The notes: generated by a model from the letters alone, not told the origin. A DNA stretch of 64,000 nucleotides from an uncultured Pleomorphomonas sp. (GCA_937868725.1 CALMMQ010000063.1:45487-109486), one strand, 5' to 3'; shown: positions 1 to 11,566, counted from the stretch's first letter. Numbers and translations: made by a program.

Positions 1-279
1 GACGCCGACCGACACGTCGTCAACGCCAGCATCGCCACGCTCGGCCAGCGCTTCCCCAAGGTCTACCCGGTGGCGATGGACGACGACATCTTCACCTGCG
101 GCATGTACGGCAAGCCGCCCATCGACAACACCTTGCCAGCCACGCCGCCGGGTACCCGCTACTCCTGTGAGACCTACGTCGGCGACAACCTCCACTACAG
201 CTTCAAGGGCTATATCAAGGTGCGTGGCGCCCTGCAGGGGGCGAGCCTGATGGCGCTCGGCACCAACGTGTTTCGCTGA
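1..279 (+). CDS. 3' end of an unidentified protein gene (partial)
   Basis: The reading frame is open from the first base and ends at TGA 277-279, giving the last 92 residues of a protein whose start lies left of the window. The tail contains two cysteines (in FTCGMYG and RYSCETY) and several aromatic residues, ending in GTNVFR. I do not recognise the family and see no catalytic motif. An internal ATG at 70 has no convincing ribosome binding site, so I treat the whole stretch as the C-terminus of a longer protein. Confidence 0.6.
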   Translation, partial: DADRHVVNASIATLGQRFPKVYPVAMDDDIFTCGMYGKPPIDNTLPATPPGTRYSCETYVGDNLHYSFKGYIKVRGALQGASLMALGTNVFR

Positions 280-365
280 CGGTGGTGGCGCCTCTTTCAA
301 TCGCATGAGCCGCCTCCTATCTGATGGCCGACGGATTTCGTCGGTCTATCGGATAGGTTCGGATC

Positions 366-881
366 ATGATTGGTGCCCTGAAGCGTCTTGCCTTTGCCGC
401 CGTGCTGGCGGTTCTGCCGGTCGTCGCTCATGCCGGCGACGATCCGGATCTCATTTTCAAGCGCTCGACGGTCTGGCACTTCCTCACGCCCGACCACAAG
501 CTCGCCGTCTACGCCATCGACGATCCCGTCGTCGACGGTGTCGCCTGCCACTTCACGCTGCCGGAAAAGGGGGGTGTCGAGGGCATGCTCGGTCTGGCCG
601 AGGAAACCTCCGACATCTCGCTCGCCTGCCGTCAGATCGGCCCGATCAGCTTCAAGGAGAAGTTCGAGCAGGGCTCGGACATGTATCGGCAGAGTCGGTC
701 GCTGTTTTTCAAGAAGATGCAGATCGTCCGCGGCTGCGATGAAAAACGCAACGTTCTGGTCTATCTGGTCTATTCGGACAAGCTGATCGAGGGCAGCCCC
801 AAGAATTCCACCTCCACCGTGCCGATCATGCCCTGGGGTGAGGCGTCGGCGCCCAAGTGCGCCGACTATCTCGACAAGTGA
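366..881 (+). CDS. creA: CreA-like periplasmic protein
   Basis: 171 residues with an N-terminal signal peptide (hydrophobic segment about residues 8-20 ending in VAHAG), so probably periplasmic. The body matches the CreA family: a DPVVDGVACHFTLPEKGG-type stretch, the GLAEETSDISLACRQIGPI block and a conserved tail with paired cysteines (C124, C166 region). The molecular function of CreA is not established; in enterobacteria it sits beside the creBCD signalling genes, which are absent here. It stands alone, followed by a hairpin. Confidence 0.85.
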   Translation: MIGALKRLAFAAVLAVLPVVAHAGDDPDLIFKRSTVWHFLTPDHKLAVYAIDDPVVDGVACHFTLPEKGGVEGMLGLAEETSDISLACRQIGPISFKEKFEQGSDMYRQSRSLFFKKMQIVRGCDEKRNVLVYLVYSDKLIEGSPKNSTSTVPIMPWGEASAPKCADYLDK

Positions 882-897
882 GGGGCCCAAAATGCCA

Positions 898-929
898 AGC
901 CGCCTGCAAGCTGGACTTGGCAGGCGGCT
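898..929 (+). terminator. Hairpin after creA (possible bidirectional terminator)
   Basis: Inverted repeat: the arm AGCCGCCTGCAAG (898-910) faces CTTGGCAGGCGGCT (916-929) across a 5-nt loop with one bulged base. It lies between the creA stop and the opposing small gene, as expected for a terminator, but there is no T tract on the plus side. Confidence 0.45.
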
Positions 930-990
930 CGGCTGGTCGTCGTGCCGGCAACCGTTGACGGTTCCGGCGCGACGCGACGCCAGACGCGCG

Positions 991-1143
991 TCATGAAGCC
1001 TTCTTCTTGGCCTCGTGCGTGGCCGCGGCAGCCGTCTTGGTGAAGACTTCGGTGACCGTGGCGGTGGCCTGACCCTTGGACTTGGCCTTGTCGGCCTTCG
1101 GCTTCCGAATCTCCTTGTTGGAGTGCATTTGTCCCTTGGCCAT
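991..1143 (-). CDS. Conserved lysine-rich small protein
   Basis: 50-residue, very basic protein starting MAKGQMHSNKEIRKPKADK and ending in HEAKKKAS. The open frame extends further upstream, but ATG 1141-1143 is the likely start because it is preceded by an AGAGAGA purine tract and because short MAKGQ(M/L)RSNKE-type proteins are a recognisable alphaproteobacterial family. Function unknown; the composition suggests nucleic-acid or ribosome association, which is only inference. It converges with creA. Confidence 0.6.
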   Translation of the reverse strand: MAKGQMHSNKEIRKPKADKAKSKGQATATVTEVFTKTAAAATHEAKKKAS

Positions 1144-1621
1144 GATTTTCTCTCTGTCTGATCCGCCCGAACTGGCCAGACGGTCATCCGTCATCGGAGG
1201 AACCGTCACCCGGTAGCGGGCCATCGCAGGTTCGCCACAACGCTGGGCGGTTCTGCGGCCGCCCCGGTGGCGATCGTCATGCGACAAGGCGTCGCTGGAC
1301 GCCGGGGCTGCCGGATCAGGGCAGCCCTCGTTCGAAACAATGGACCCGTTGTCGGGCAAGAACAAGGCGCTGCCAGCGGGCCGAAGGTCGAAGCACACCG
1401 TTGTCTGGCGCCAGCTTATCGCTTGACGGCCTCTGCTTCTCCCGGCATACATGCGGCCATGCAACGGAACGGCGCTGTCCTCATTTCGACCAGCATTATT
1501 ATTTGTGGCTGAGCGTTACGCTGGCCGCGGCCGTCCCCGTCTGATCTTCTCCAGAGACCCAAACGGATGACAAGGTCCACCGGCCAGCCGGAGGGCAGGT
1601 GTTTGGCATGGGAGAAGGCCG
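1144..1621. other. Intergenic region without a supportable gene
   Basis: 478 bp between the leftward small gene and rightward cysS. It should hold both divergent promoters. Open frames here are short and lack ribosome binding sites. I see no tRNA, hairpin-plus-T terminator or repeat family member in it. Confidence 0.5.
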
Positions 1622-2986
1622 GTGGGTTTGAAGCTCTACAATACGCTGACGCGCTCGAAGGACGACTTCGTCCCGATCGATGACCGCAACGTCCGCATGT
1701 ACGTCTGCGGACCGACCGTCTACGACTTCGCCCACATCGGCAATGCCCGACCGGTGATCGTCTTCGACGTGCTCTATCGGTTGTTGCGCCACGTCTACGG
1801 CGAGGGCCACGTCACCTACGTGCGCAACATCACCGACGTCGACGACAAGATCAACGCCCGCGCCGCCCGCGACTATCCCGACGAACAGCCGGTCAAGGCC
1901 ATCCGCCACCTGACCGAGACCACCTACGCCCAGTTCGAGAAGGACGTGACCGAGCTCGGCTGCCTGAAGCCGACGGTGACCCCGCGCGCCACTGAGCACA
2001 TCGCCGAGATGATCGCCATCATCGAGAAGCTGATCGCCGGCGGCTTCGCCTACGTCGCCGAGGGCCACGCGCTGTTCCACGTGCCGGCCATGTCCGACTA
2101 TGGTTCGCTGGCCCGCCGCTCGCTCGACGACATGATGGCCGGCGCCCGCGTCGAGGTGGCGCCCTACAAGCGCGATCCCATGGACTTCGTGCTGTGGAAG
2201 CCGTCCAAGGACGACGAACCCGGCTGGGCCAGCCCGTGGGGCAGGGGCCGTCCCGGCTGGCACATCGAGTGCTCGGCCATGAGCTGGAAGCACCTCGGCG
2301 AGACCTTCGACATCCACGGTGGTGGCGTCGATCTGGTGTTTCCCCATCATGAGAACGAAGTCGCCCAGTCTCGTTGCGCCTTCCACAAGGATGTGATGGC
2401 CAACGTCTTCATGCATAACGGCTTCCTGCAGGTCGAAGGCGAGAAGATGTCCAAGAGCCTCGGCAACTTCTTCACCATCCGCGAGCTGCTCGACGACTGG
2501 CCGGGCGAGGTGCTGCGCTTCAACATGCTGAAGACGCACTACCGCCAGCCCATAGACTTCACCATCAAGGGCCTCGAAGACGGCTGGAAGACGCTCGATG
2601 AGTGGTACGCCATCGCCGCCGACGTCGCGCCCGGCGAGCCGTCCCCCGGTCTCATCGAGGCGCTCGGCGACGACCTCAATACGGCCAAGGCGATTGCCGA
2701 GCTGCATGCCGTGAAGGGCGATCCGGCGACGCTGTCGGCCTCGTTGCGCCTTCTCGGCTTCCTTGGCGACAGCGCCGCCAACTGGGCGGCCCGTCGCCCG
2801 GCGGCCGACATCGACACCGCCAGGGTCGAAGCGCTGATCGCTGCCCGCCTCGAGGCACGCAAGGCGAAGAACTTCGCCGAGAGCGACCGCATCCGCGACG
2901 AACTGGTCGGCATGGGTGTCGTCATCATGGACAGCAAGAACAAGGCGACGGGCGAGATCACCACCACCTGGGAACTCAAGCGCTGA
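1622..2986 (+). CDS. cysS: Cysteine--tRNA ligase
   Basis: 454-residue class I aminoacyl-tRNA synthetase that charges tRNA-Cys. The N-terminus has [17 protein letters not shown], including the HIGH-type motif (HIGN), and EKMSKSLGN supplies the KMSKS loop. Zinc-site residues are visible in the WHIECSAM and HHENEVAQS segments, and the length is normal. The frame can start at GTG 1622, but GGAGAAGG (1611-1618) lies only 3 nt from it. TTG 1628 (reading [11 protein letters not shown]) has a better 9-nt spacing and may be the true start. Confidence 0.95.
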   Translation: MGLKLYNTLTRSKDDFVPIDDRNVRMYVCGPTVYDFAHIGNARPVIVFDVLYRLLRHVYGEGHVTYVRNITDVDDKINARAARDYPDEQPVKAIRHLTETTYAQFEKDVTELGCLKPTVTPRATEHIAEMIAIIEKLIAGGFAYVAEGHALFHVPAMSDYGSLARRSLDDMMAGARVEVAPYKRDPMDFVLWKPSKDDEPGWASPWGRGRPGWHIECSAMSWKHLGETFDIHGGGVDLVFPHHENEVAQSRCAFHKDVMANVFMHNGFLQVEGEKMSKSLGNFFTIRELLDDWPGEVLRFNMLKTHYRQPIDFTIKGLEDGWKTLDEWYAIAADVAPGEPSPGLIEALGDDLNTAKAIAELHAVKGDPATLSASLRLLGFLGDSAANWAARRPAADIDTARVEALIAARLEARKAKNFAESDRIRDELVGMGVVIMDSKNKATGEITTTWELKR

Positions 2987-3032
2987 CCGGCCGCGGCCGG
3001 ATCGGCGCTGCCGACGGGGAGAGGAGGGAGAG

Positions 3033-4470
<1,438 letters not shown>

Positions 4471-4510
4471 CGCCGAGCCGCCCCTCACCGCCTCCAACGC
4501 GAGTGCCACC

Positions 4511-6115
4511 ATGCCGCACAAGAGCCGCCTTTACCTCTACGACACGACGCTGCGCGACGGCGCCCAGACTTCGGGCGTCGACTTCTCGGTGGATGACAAG
4601 ATCATCGTCGCCCGCATGATCGAGGGGCTGGGGCTCGCCTATATCGAGGGCGGCTATCCTGGCGCCAACCCCACCGACGACGCCTTCTTCACCGAGAAAC
4701 GCACGACCAAGGCCCGCTTCGTCGCCTTCGGCATGACCAAGCGGCCGGGCGTGTCGCTGTCCAACGATCCCGGCGTGGCGGCGCTGCTGGCCGCCGAGGC
4801 CGATGCGGTGACCTTCGTCGCCAAGAGCTGGGATTACCACGTCGACGTGGCGCTCAAGACGACGCTCGAGGACAACATCGACTGCATCCGCCAGTCGGTG
4901 GCGGCGGCGGTGGCGGCCGGTCGCGAGGCCATGGTCGACTGCGAGCACTTCTTCGATGGCTACAAGGCCAATCCCGACTACGCGCTCGCCTGTGCCCGCA
5001 CCGCCTTCGAGGCCGGCGCTCGCTGGGTGGTGCTCTGCGATACCAACGGCGGCACGCAGCCGCACGAGATCGCCGCCATCGTCGCGGCGGCGACCACCGT
5101 CGTGCCTGGCGACCACCTCGGCATCCACGCCCACGACGACACCGGCCAGGCGGTGGCCAATTCGCTGGCCGCCGTCCGCGCCGGCGTGCGCCAGATCCAG
5201 GGCACGCTCAACGGCATCGGCGAGCGCTGCGGCAACGCCAACCTGACCACCATCCTGCCGACGCTGATGCTGAAGCCGGAGTTCGCCAAGCAGTTCGATA
5301 CCGGCGTCAGCCACGACCAGCTCAAGACGATCAGCCAGCTGTCGCACGCCTTCGACGAACTGCTCAACCGGGCGCCCAACCGCCATGCCCCCTACGTCGG
5401 CCATTCGGCCTTCGTCACCAAGGCCGGCATCCACGCCTCGGCCATCATGAAGGATCCGCGCACCTACGAGCACGTGCCGCCGGAAAGCGTCGGCAATCGG
5501 CGCCGCGTGCTGGTGTCCGATCAGGCCGGCAAGTCGAACCTCTACGCCGAACTCGATCGGCTCGGTATCGTCTACGACCGCAAGGATCGTCGTCTCGACG
5601 GCCTCCTGGCCGAGGTCAAGGAGCGCGAGGCGGTGGGCTATGCCTACGAGGCGGCCGATGCCAGCTTCGAGCTGCTCGCCCGTCGTCATCTCGGCGGCGT
5701 GCCGCACTTCTACGAAGTCATCTCCTACCGCACCATGGTGGAGAGCCGCATCAACGCCATGGGCGCCCGCGTCGTGGTCACCGAGGCGGTGGTCAAGGTC
5801 AAGATCGATGACGAGCTGATCATGTCGGTGGCCGAAGGCAACGGTCCGGTCAACGCCCTCGATCAGGCGCTGCGCAAGGACATCGGCAAGTACCAGGACG
5901 AGATCGGCAGCCTCGAGCTGGTGGACTACAAGGTGCGCATCCTCAACGGCGGCACCGGCGCCGTGACGCGCGTGCTCATCGAAAGCCTCGATCGCCGCAC
6001 CAACCGCCGCTGGTCGACGGTGGGCGTGTCGTCCAACATCGTCGAGGCCTCGTTCCAGGCGCTCGACGATTCGATCACCTTCAAGCTTCTGAAGAACGGC
6101 TACGCCGGACAGTAA
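4511..6115 (+). CDS. cimA: Citramalate synthase
   Basis: 534 residues. It condenses pyruvate and acetyl-CoA to (R)-citramalate, opening the threonine-independent route to isoleucine. The TIM-barrel signature YDTTLRDGAQTSGVDFSV is at residues 10-27 and the metal-binding HAHDDTGQAVANSLAA follows mid-protein, with GERCGNANL after it. The C-terminal regulatory (LeuA dimer) domain is complete. The AQTSG and GGYPG variants fit CimA rather than LeuA or homocitrate synthase. It lies 40 bp after pip in the same direction. Confidence 0.92.
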   Translation: MPHKSRLYLYDTTLRDGAQTSGVDFSVDDKIIVARMIEGLGLAYIEGGYPGANPTDDAFFTEKRTTKARFVAFGMTKRPGVSLSNDPGVAALLAAEADAVTFVAKSWDYHVDVALKTTLEDNIDCIRQSVAAAVAAGREAMVDCEHFFDGYKANPDYALACARTAFEAGARWVVLCDTNGGTQPHEIAAIVAAATTVVPGDHLGIHAHDDTGQAVANSLAAVRAGVRQIQGTLNGIGERCGNANLTTILPTLMLKPEFAKQFDTGVSHDQLKTISQLSHAFDELLNRAPNRHAPYVGHSAFVTKAGIHASAIMKDPRTYEHVPPESVGNRRRVLVSDQAGKSNLYAELDRLGIVYDRKDRRLDGLLAEVKEREAVGYAYEAADASFELLARRHLGGVPHFYEVISYRTMVESRINAMGARVVVTEAVVKVKIDDELIMSVAEGNGPVNALDQALRKDIGKYQDEIGSLELVDYKVRILNGGTGAVTRVLIESLDRRTNRRWSTVGVSSNIVEASFQALDDSITFKLLKNGYAGQ

Positions 6116-6127
6116 GTCCGGCCGGCC

Positions 6128-7000
6128 TTACCTCGGCGCCTTGACGAAGGCGAGCAGCGACCGCGCCTCGCCGGTGAGGGCGGCGTAGTACGGCTGCTTG
6201 GGCAGGTTGCTGGCAAAGCAGCTGCTGTAGGCGGCCATCAGCTTCTGGGCCTTGGCGATCGAGACATCCGGATCGGCATTGGCGTCGGCGTTCTCCGCCA
6301 GCCACTGCTGCTTGAACTTGGCGCAGGTGGCGATCGGCTTGATCGTTGTCTTGAGCAGCACCGAGGCGATGGCGATGCGGCCGTCCTCGCCCTTGCGCAC
6401 CACGGCCAGCGTCTGCGGCGGCGGCAGGTCGGCGATGTCCTGGGCGGTGAGACCGACGACCAGGCGCAGCACGCCGTCGCCCTTGGCCTCCGGCAGGTCG
6501 AGATCGGCAAAGCCGGTAAAGGCGGCGTCGCTCGAAACCGACGCGGTGATGATGTCGTCGGAGGTCAGCGTGGCGGCCAGGCCCTGGCTGTAGATGGCGC
6601 TCTCGTCCTCGCTCTTGGCGATCCACTGGCGCCAATGATCGACCAGCGCCTCGGTGGTGACGAAATAGGTGCGCGTCAGATCGTCGTTGGCATAGAGCAG
6701 GCCGTCGACGCCGTAGCTCTCGATGTAGCCGTCCTGCAGCGAGCCGGGCAGGATGTCCGGTCCGCTGAGGCCGGCGATCGGCCCGTTGCCCAGCACGGCT
6801 TCGAGGCGCGACTTGAGGTCGGCGATGGCGGTGCTGTCAGCCGACGCCAGATCGTCATCCGACTTGCCGGCTTCGACGTCCTTGGCGAGGGCGGCGCGAT
6901 AGCCATCCTCGGCGGCGATGTAGTCGTCGATCGGGCCGGCCGCCGCGACGGCGGGCCAGAGGACCGCGGCAAGACCACAGGCGGCAATGAACGACTTCAT
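6128..7000 (-). CDS. Secreted protein of unknown function
   Basis: 290 residues with a signal peptide (MKSFIAACGLAAVLWPAVAAAG), so exported. The rest is acidic, with two cysteines (TCAKF and SSCFAS) that could form a disulphide. No known family is recognised. ATG 7000 is preferred over ATG 7009 because GAGG sits 9 nt upstream of it. It converges with cimA (12 bp between stops) and is probably the second gene after the LOG-family gene on the same strand. Confidence 0.7.
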   Translation of the reverse strand: MKSFIAACGLAAVLWPAVAAAGPIDDYIAAEDGYRAALAKDVEAGKSDDDLASADSTAIADLKSRLEAVLGNGPIAGLSGPDILPGSLQDGYIESYGVDGLLYANDDLTRTYFVTTEALVDHWRQWIAKSEDESAIYSQGLAATLTSDDIITASVSSDAAFTGFADLDLPEAKGDGVLRLVVGLTAQDIADLPPPQTLAVVRKGEDGRIAIASVLLKTTIKPIATCAKFKQQWLAENADANADPDVSIAKAQKLMAAYSSCFASNLPKQPYYAALTGEARSLLAFVKAPR

Positions 7001-7042
7001 CTGACACATCCTCGCGTGGATTGGGCGGCCCGCCCGCCTGCC

Positions 7043-7648
7043 TCACATCCGGTCGATGGCCTTGACATCGCCCTTGAGCGCCGTGGCGGCCAGACGCTCG
7101 GCCGTTTTCTGCACCAGCGGCACGATGGCTTCGGCGCTGTCGGCCACCTGGTACTTCACCGCGTAGCCGTCGCGAACGAAGGCTTCGTCGTGCATGTGCG
7201 CGATGAGGCCGATGAGCGGGGCCCAGAAGCCGCCGATGTCGGCCAGGACGATCGGTTTCTTGTGCCGGCCGAGCTGGGCCCAGGTCATCTGCTCGACGAC
7301 TTCTTCCAGCGTGCCGATGCCGCCGGGCAGGGCGACGAAGGCGTCGGCCTGTTCGAACATCATGCGCTTGCGCGTGTGCATGTCGGGCACGACGTGCAGA
7401 TCCTTGACGCCCTCAAGCATGATTTCCTTGCGCACCAGGAACTCCGGGATGATGCCGGTGACGGCACCGCCGTGTTCCAGCACCGACCGGGCGACCGTGC
7501 CCATGAGGCCGATGCCGCCGCCACCGTAGACGAGGCGGATGCCGGCCTTGGCCATGTCGTGTCCAAGCCGGACGGCGGCTTCGACGTAGGCGGAATCGCG
7601 ACCGTTGGACGAGCCGCAGAAGACGCAGATGCTGTTGATGTGTACCAT
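7043..7648 (-). CDS. LOG-family nucleotide phosphoribohydrolase (TIGR00730)
   Basis: 201-residue Rossmann-fold protein. ICVFCGSSNGRD at the N-terminus, VYGGGGIGLMG and the diagnostic PGGIGTLEE motif identify the LOG/YvdD family, which cleaves nucleoside monophosphates such as cytokinin ribotides to free base and ribose phosphate. The in vivo substrate here is not knowable from sequence. ATG 7648 (MVHINS) matches the family start; the ORF extension upstream is not conserved-looking. Confidence 0.88.
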   Translation of the reverse strand: MVHINSICVFCGSSNGRDSAYVEAAVRLGHDMAKAGIRLVYGGGGIGLMGTVARSVLEHGGAVTGIIPEFLVRKEIMLEGVKDLHVVPDMHTRKRMMFEQADAFVALPGGIGTLEEVVEQMTWAQLGRHKKPIVLADIGGFWAPLIGLIAHMHDEAFVRDGYAVKYQVADSAEAIVPLVQKTAERLAATALKGDVKAIDRM

Positions 7649-8010
7649 GGCGACGTTGTCGCACCCGGCCCTCGGCGCCGTCAAGCGCCGAGGAGGGCGG
7701 CAAGTGAGGCATTCTTGCATCGGTCGGGCGCAAAGTGGGACGGTCGCGCCGAGCCGTCCTGTGGAGAAACCGGCGGGTCTTGCTGGCCTAATATCCGACG
7801 TATAACGGTAAATCGGCTTTGTGTGTCGTTCGGCGGAGGGTTGGGGGCGACGATCCGCGGCGGACGGGGGATGCGGGCTTTGGCACCAGTGGCGGATGAA
7901 CCCGCCCGTGCGGGAGTTTGTGTTACCGTTCGGTTTGGGATGACCGCGAATGCAGCGGACCGGCCGGAACGGCGCGGCCGGAAGTTGGCCGACAGGGGCG
8001 AGAACGGGTT
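7649..8010. other. Divergent promoter region, no gene seen
   Basis: 362 bp between the leftward LOG-family gene and the rightward LysM gene. It must contain both promoters, but no clear -35/-10 pair or conserved motif stands out, and the overlapping open frames have no ribosome binding site. Confidence 0.4.
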
Positions 8011-9471
8011 ATGACGAAGAAACTCCAGAAGACTTTGATTTCTCTGATCGTGGCCGTGCTTGTGCTGCTTGCCGGCCTGTTCGGCGGCCTGTTCGACAGC
8101 GTCCTCAAGAAGCTCAACATCCAGATTGCCGGTCATCCAGCCATCGAAGCGCCGGTGGCGCCGGTGGCGGTGACGCCGATCGCCCCGGCCGAACCGCAGA
8201 AGCCGACCGATCAGACCGTCAAGGAGCGCGTCGTGCCGGTGTTCGATCTGGTCCGCGTCGAGCCGAGCGGCGATGCCGTCATTGCCGGTCAGGGTATGCC
8301 TGGCTCGAAGGTCGAAATTCTCTCCGGCAGCGACGTGGTTGCCGCCGGTAAGGCCAATGACGCCGGCGCCTGGGCCATCGTGCTGTCGACGCCGCTCAAG
8401 CCCGGCGCTCACGATCTGTCGGTGCGCGTCACCTCGCCCAGCGGCGAAACCATCACCTCGGCCCAGTCGGTAGCCGTATCGGTGCCCGATGGCGGCAACG
8501 GCGACGTGCTCGTCGTGCTGAACCGGCCGGGCACGCCGTCGGAAGTGTTGCAGAAGCCGGGTCTGGCTGAGGCTGAGCAGCGCCTCGCCGATGCCGGCGT
8601 CGATGCCGCCGCCGTGGCCGCCAAGCTGGCCGAGCCGGTGCCGGCAGCCGACGCCAAGCCCGCCGCGCCGGTCAGCGTCGACGCCAAGGCCGACGCGGCG
8701 GCCACGCCCGCCACCACCGCCGAGCCGGCCCCCGTCGCCGGCGGCGAAACCTCCGTCGCGCAGACCGCCCCGGCTGCCGCTGTCGCTGCCGACGCACCCG
8801 CTGCCGCCCCGGCCCCGGTGGTCGAGCCCGCACCGGCCGCTGCCACGATGGCGGAAACCGCCAGCCCGGCCGCCGCTGCTGCGCCCGTGGTCGCCGCAGC
8901 CCCCACCGAGGCGAGCTCCGCCGCCGTGCCAGCCGGCCCGGTGGTGACCATCGACGCCGTCGAGGTCGAAGCCGGCAAACGTTTCTACGCCGCCGGTTCG
9001 GCGCCGGTCGGAGCGGCCATCCGGCTCTACGTCGACGACAAGGTGGTCGGCGACTCCAAGACCCAGGCGCATGGCCGCTGGCTCTTTGAAGGCGACCTCG
9101 ATCTCGCCCCCGGCAAGCACGTGGTGCGCGCCGACGAGATCGCCGCCGACGGCAAGGTGCTGGCCCGCGCCGAGGTGCCGTTCGACATTGCCGCCGATCT
9201 CGCCGTGGCGCCGATTGTCGCCTCGGGCAGCGGTTCGGCCGCTGCCGGGACGGGCGTTTCCGGTTCGGCCGCCGGCCAGCCGACCACCGTCATCATCCGC
9301 CAGGGCGACAATCTCTGGACCATCGCCAAGCGGCTTTACGGCCAGGGCATCCGCTACTCGACCATCTATCAGGCCAACACCGATCAGATCCGCAATCCGG
9401 ACCTCATCTATCCCGGCCAGGTCTTCGTGTTGCCCAAGGGCGATGCCGCCTGGACGGAGGTCGGCAAGTAA
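8011..9471 (+). CDS. Membrane-anchored LysM domain protein with Ig-like repeats
   Basis: 486 residues. A single N-terminal membrane segment (residues 9-28) is followed by an Ig-like module (about 75-160), a long Ala/Pro-rich linker (about 195-305), a second Ig-like module (about 310-395) and a C-terminal LysM domain (TTVIIRQGDNLWTIAKRLYG onward, about 425-478). LysM binds peptidoglycan, so the protein probably tethers the inner membrane to the wall. ATG 8011 has a GGGGCGAGA site upstream. No catalytic domain is visible. Confidence 0.85.
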   Translation: MTKKLQKTLISLIVAVLVLLAGLFGGLFDSVLKKLNIQIAGHPAIEAPVAPVAVTPIAPAEPQKPTDQTVKERVVPVFDLVRVEPSGDAVIAGQGMPGSKVEILSGSDVVAAGKANDAGAWAIVLSTPLKPGAHDLSVRVTSPSGETITSAQSVAVSVPDGGNGDVLVVLNRPGTPSEVLQKPGLAEAEQRLADAGVDAAAVAAKLAEPVPAADAKPAAPVSVDAKADAAATPATTAEPAPVAGGETSVAQTAPAAAVAADAPAAAPAPVVEPAPAAATMAETASPAAAAAPVVAAAPTEASSAAVPAGPVVTIDAVEVEAGKRFYAAGSAPVGAAIRLYVDDKVVGDSKTQAHGRWLFEGDLDLAPGKHVVRADEIAADGKVLARAEVPFDIAADLAVAPIVASGSGSAAAGTGVSGSAAGQPTTVIIRQGDNLWTIAKRLYGQGIRYSTIYQANTDQIRNPDLIYPGQVFVLPKGDAAWTEVGK

Positions 9472-9483
9472 CAGCGATGGCGC

Positions 9484-9579
9484 GGCATTCACGAAGGTTT
9501 GGCCGCTGGCCGTCTTGTGAATGCCCCCCTCGGACCTCTACATGACGCGAGCCGTCCGGACCTGTGTTCCGGGCGGCTC
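9484..9579 (+). terminator. Two hairpins downstream of the LysM gene
   Basis: GGCATTCAC (9484-9492) pairs with GTGAATGCC (9517-9525). A second stem, GAGCCGTCCGG (9549-9559) with CCGGGCGGCTC (9569-9579), follows immediately. Neither has a long T tract, so termination is plausible but not certain. Confidence 0.4.
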
Positions 9580-9634
9580 GATCCGTTTCGGGGCGTGCCG
9601 CCGCGTTCGGCGCGACAAGGAGACCCGCACCATC

Positions 9635-11542
9635 ATGTCAGGCCAGCCCACCAAGCCCGCGAACGTCAACGCCGATGCCACGCTGATGTCGACGATCCGC
9701 AATCTCTGGCCCTACATGTGGCCGACCGGGCGCTCCGATCTCAAGGCGCGGGTGATGCTCGCCATGGTGTCGCTGGTGCTGGCCAAGGTGGTCACCGTAT
9801 TGGTGCCCTACCTGTTCGCCTGGGCCACCAACGCCTTGGTGCCCGGCACCCACTCGCCCGAAGCGACGACGCTGATGATGTCGTGGCCGGTGCTGATGGT
9901 GGTCGCCTACGGCGTCGGCCGGCTGCTGTTCAACGGCTTCAACAATCTGCGCGACTCGCTGTTCTCGTCCGTCGCCCAGCACGCCGTGCGCCAGCTGGCC
10001 CGCAGGACTTTCGTGCATGTCCACGCCCTGTCGCTGCGCTTTCACCTGCAGCGGCGCACCGGAGGCCTCAGCCGCGTCATCGACCGGGGCGTCAAGGGCA
10101 TCGAGGGCATCGTCCGCTTCACCATCCTCAACGCCCTGCCGACGGTGTTGGAGTTCGCGCTGTCGGCCGGTGTTGTCGCCTTCAATTTCGGCTTGAGCTA
10201 TCTCGTGGTCGTCGCCATCACCATCGGCGTCTACGTCTGGTTCTCGGTGCGCTATTCCGATCGGCGCATCTCGATTCGCCGCCGCATGAACGACAGCGAC
10301 AACGACGCCTCGACCAAGGCCGTCGACAGTCTGCTCAACTTCGAGACCGTCAAATACTTCGGCAACGAGCGCATGGAAACCGAGCGCTACGACGCCGCCA
10401 TGGCTCGCTACGAGCGCGCCGCCACCGAGACCGGCACGTCGCTGGCCTGGCTCAACATGGGGCAGGCGCTGATCTTCACCGTCGGCATGACCATCGTCAT
10501 GGTCATGTCGGCCCGCGAGGTGATGGCCGGCACGCAGAACCTCGGCGACTTCGTGCTGATCAACACACTGCTGATGCAGCTGTCCATCCCGCTCAACTTC
10601 ATCGGTTTCATCTACCGCGAAATCCGCCAGGGCATCGCCGATCTCGAGCAGATGTTCGACCTGCTGAACCAGCCGGCCGAGATCGTCGACGCGCCGGGAG
10701 CTCCCTCGCTGGTCGTCAACGGCGGTGCCGTGCGCTTTGAGGACGTGCATTTCGCCTACGATCCCGAGCGCCAGATCCTCAAGGGCGTGTCGTTCGAGGT
10801 GCCGGCCGGCAAGACGGTGGCCATCGTCGGGCCCTCCGGTGCCGGCAAGTCGACGCTGTCGCGGCTGCTGTTCCGCTTCTACGACGTCACCGGCGGCCGC
10901 GTTCTGGTCGATGGCCAGGATGTGCGCGCGGTGAGCCAGGAGTCGCTGCGCGCCGCCGTCGGCATGGTGCCGCAGGATACGGTGCTGTTCAACGACACCA
11001 TCTTCTACAACATCCGCTATGGCCGCCCCGACGCCACGCCCGAGGAGGTGCACGAAGCCGCCCGCCAGGCGCGCATCGCCCACTTCATCGAGATGCTGCC
11101 CAACGGCTACGACACTCAGGTCGGCGAACGGGGTCTCAAGCTGTCGGGTGGCGAGAAGCAGCGCGTCGCCATCGCCCGCACCATCCTCAAGGGGCCGCCG
11201 ATCCTCATTCTCGACGAGGCGACCAGCGCCCTCGACACCAATACCGAGCGCGAGATTCAGGCCGAACTCGACCGGGTGGCCGAAGGGCGGACGACACTGG
11301 TCATCGCCCACCGCCTGTCGACGGTGGTCGGGGCCGACGAGATCATCGTGCTGGAACGCGGTCGCATTGCCGAGCGCGGCACGCATGCCGAGCTGATCAA
11401 CAGGGGCGGGCTCTACGCCACCATGTGGAACCGTCAGCGTCAGGCGGCGGAGGCCGAGGAACTGCTGGCCCGCGTCAAGGCCAGCGACGATCTTGGCGTC
11501 GTCTCGGGCGAGGCCGACGAAGATCTGTTGCCGGCCAGCTGA
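9635..11542 (+). CDS. Atm1/HMT1-type ABC exporter (fused permease-ATPase)
   Basis: 635 residues. An N-terminal six-helix ABC exporter domain (about 35-340) carries motifs typical of the Atm1/ABCB7 group (LSLRFHLQRRTGGLSRVIDR and NFETVKYFGNE). The C-terminal ATPase has Walker A GPSGAGKST, signature LSGGEKQR and Walker B ILILDEATSALD. Members export glutathione-linked metal or Fe-S-related compounds from the cytoplasm. ATG 9635 is chosen because AAGGAG lies at 9617-9622. The longer ORF start at 9521 is unlikely. Confidence 0.9.
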   Translation: MSGQPTKPANVNADATLMSTIRNLWPYMWPTGRSDLKARVMLAMVSLVLAKVVTVLVPYLFAWATNALVPGTHSPEATTLMMSWPVLMVVAYGVGRLLFNGFNNLRDSLFSSVAQHAVRQLARRTFVHVHALSLRFHLQRRTGGLSRVIDRGVKGIEGIVRFTILNALPTVLEFALSAGVVAFNFGLSYLVVVAITIGVYVWFSVRYSDRRISIRRRMNDSDNDASTKAVDSLLNFETVKYFGNERMETERYDAAMARYERAATETGTSLAWLNMGQALIFTVGMTIVMVMSAREVMAGTQNLGDFVLINTLLMQLSIPLNFIGFIYREIRQGIADLEQMFDLLNQPAEIVDAPGAPSLVVNGGAVRFEDVHFAYDPERQILKGVSFEVPAGKTVAIVGPSGAGKSTLSRLLFRFYDVTGGRVLVDGQDVRAVSQESLRAAVGMVPQDTVLFNDTIFYNIRYGRPDATPEEVHEAARQARIAHFIEMLPNGYDTQVGERGLKLSGGEKQRVAIARTILKGPPILILDEATSALDTNTEREIQAELDRVAEGRTTLVIAHRLSTVVGADEIIVLERGRIAERGTHAELINRGGLYATMWNRQRQAAEAEELLARVKASDDLGVVSGEADEDLLPAS

Positions 11543-11566
11543 GGGCAGGGGGCAACGACCGATATG

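Noticed and set aside
9638..11386. 582-codon open frame antisense to the ABC exporter
   Set aside because: Rich in His/Gln/Asp/Gly as expected from reversed codons, with no motif or ribosome binding site.
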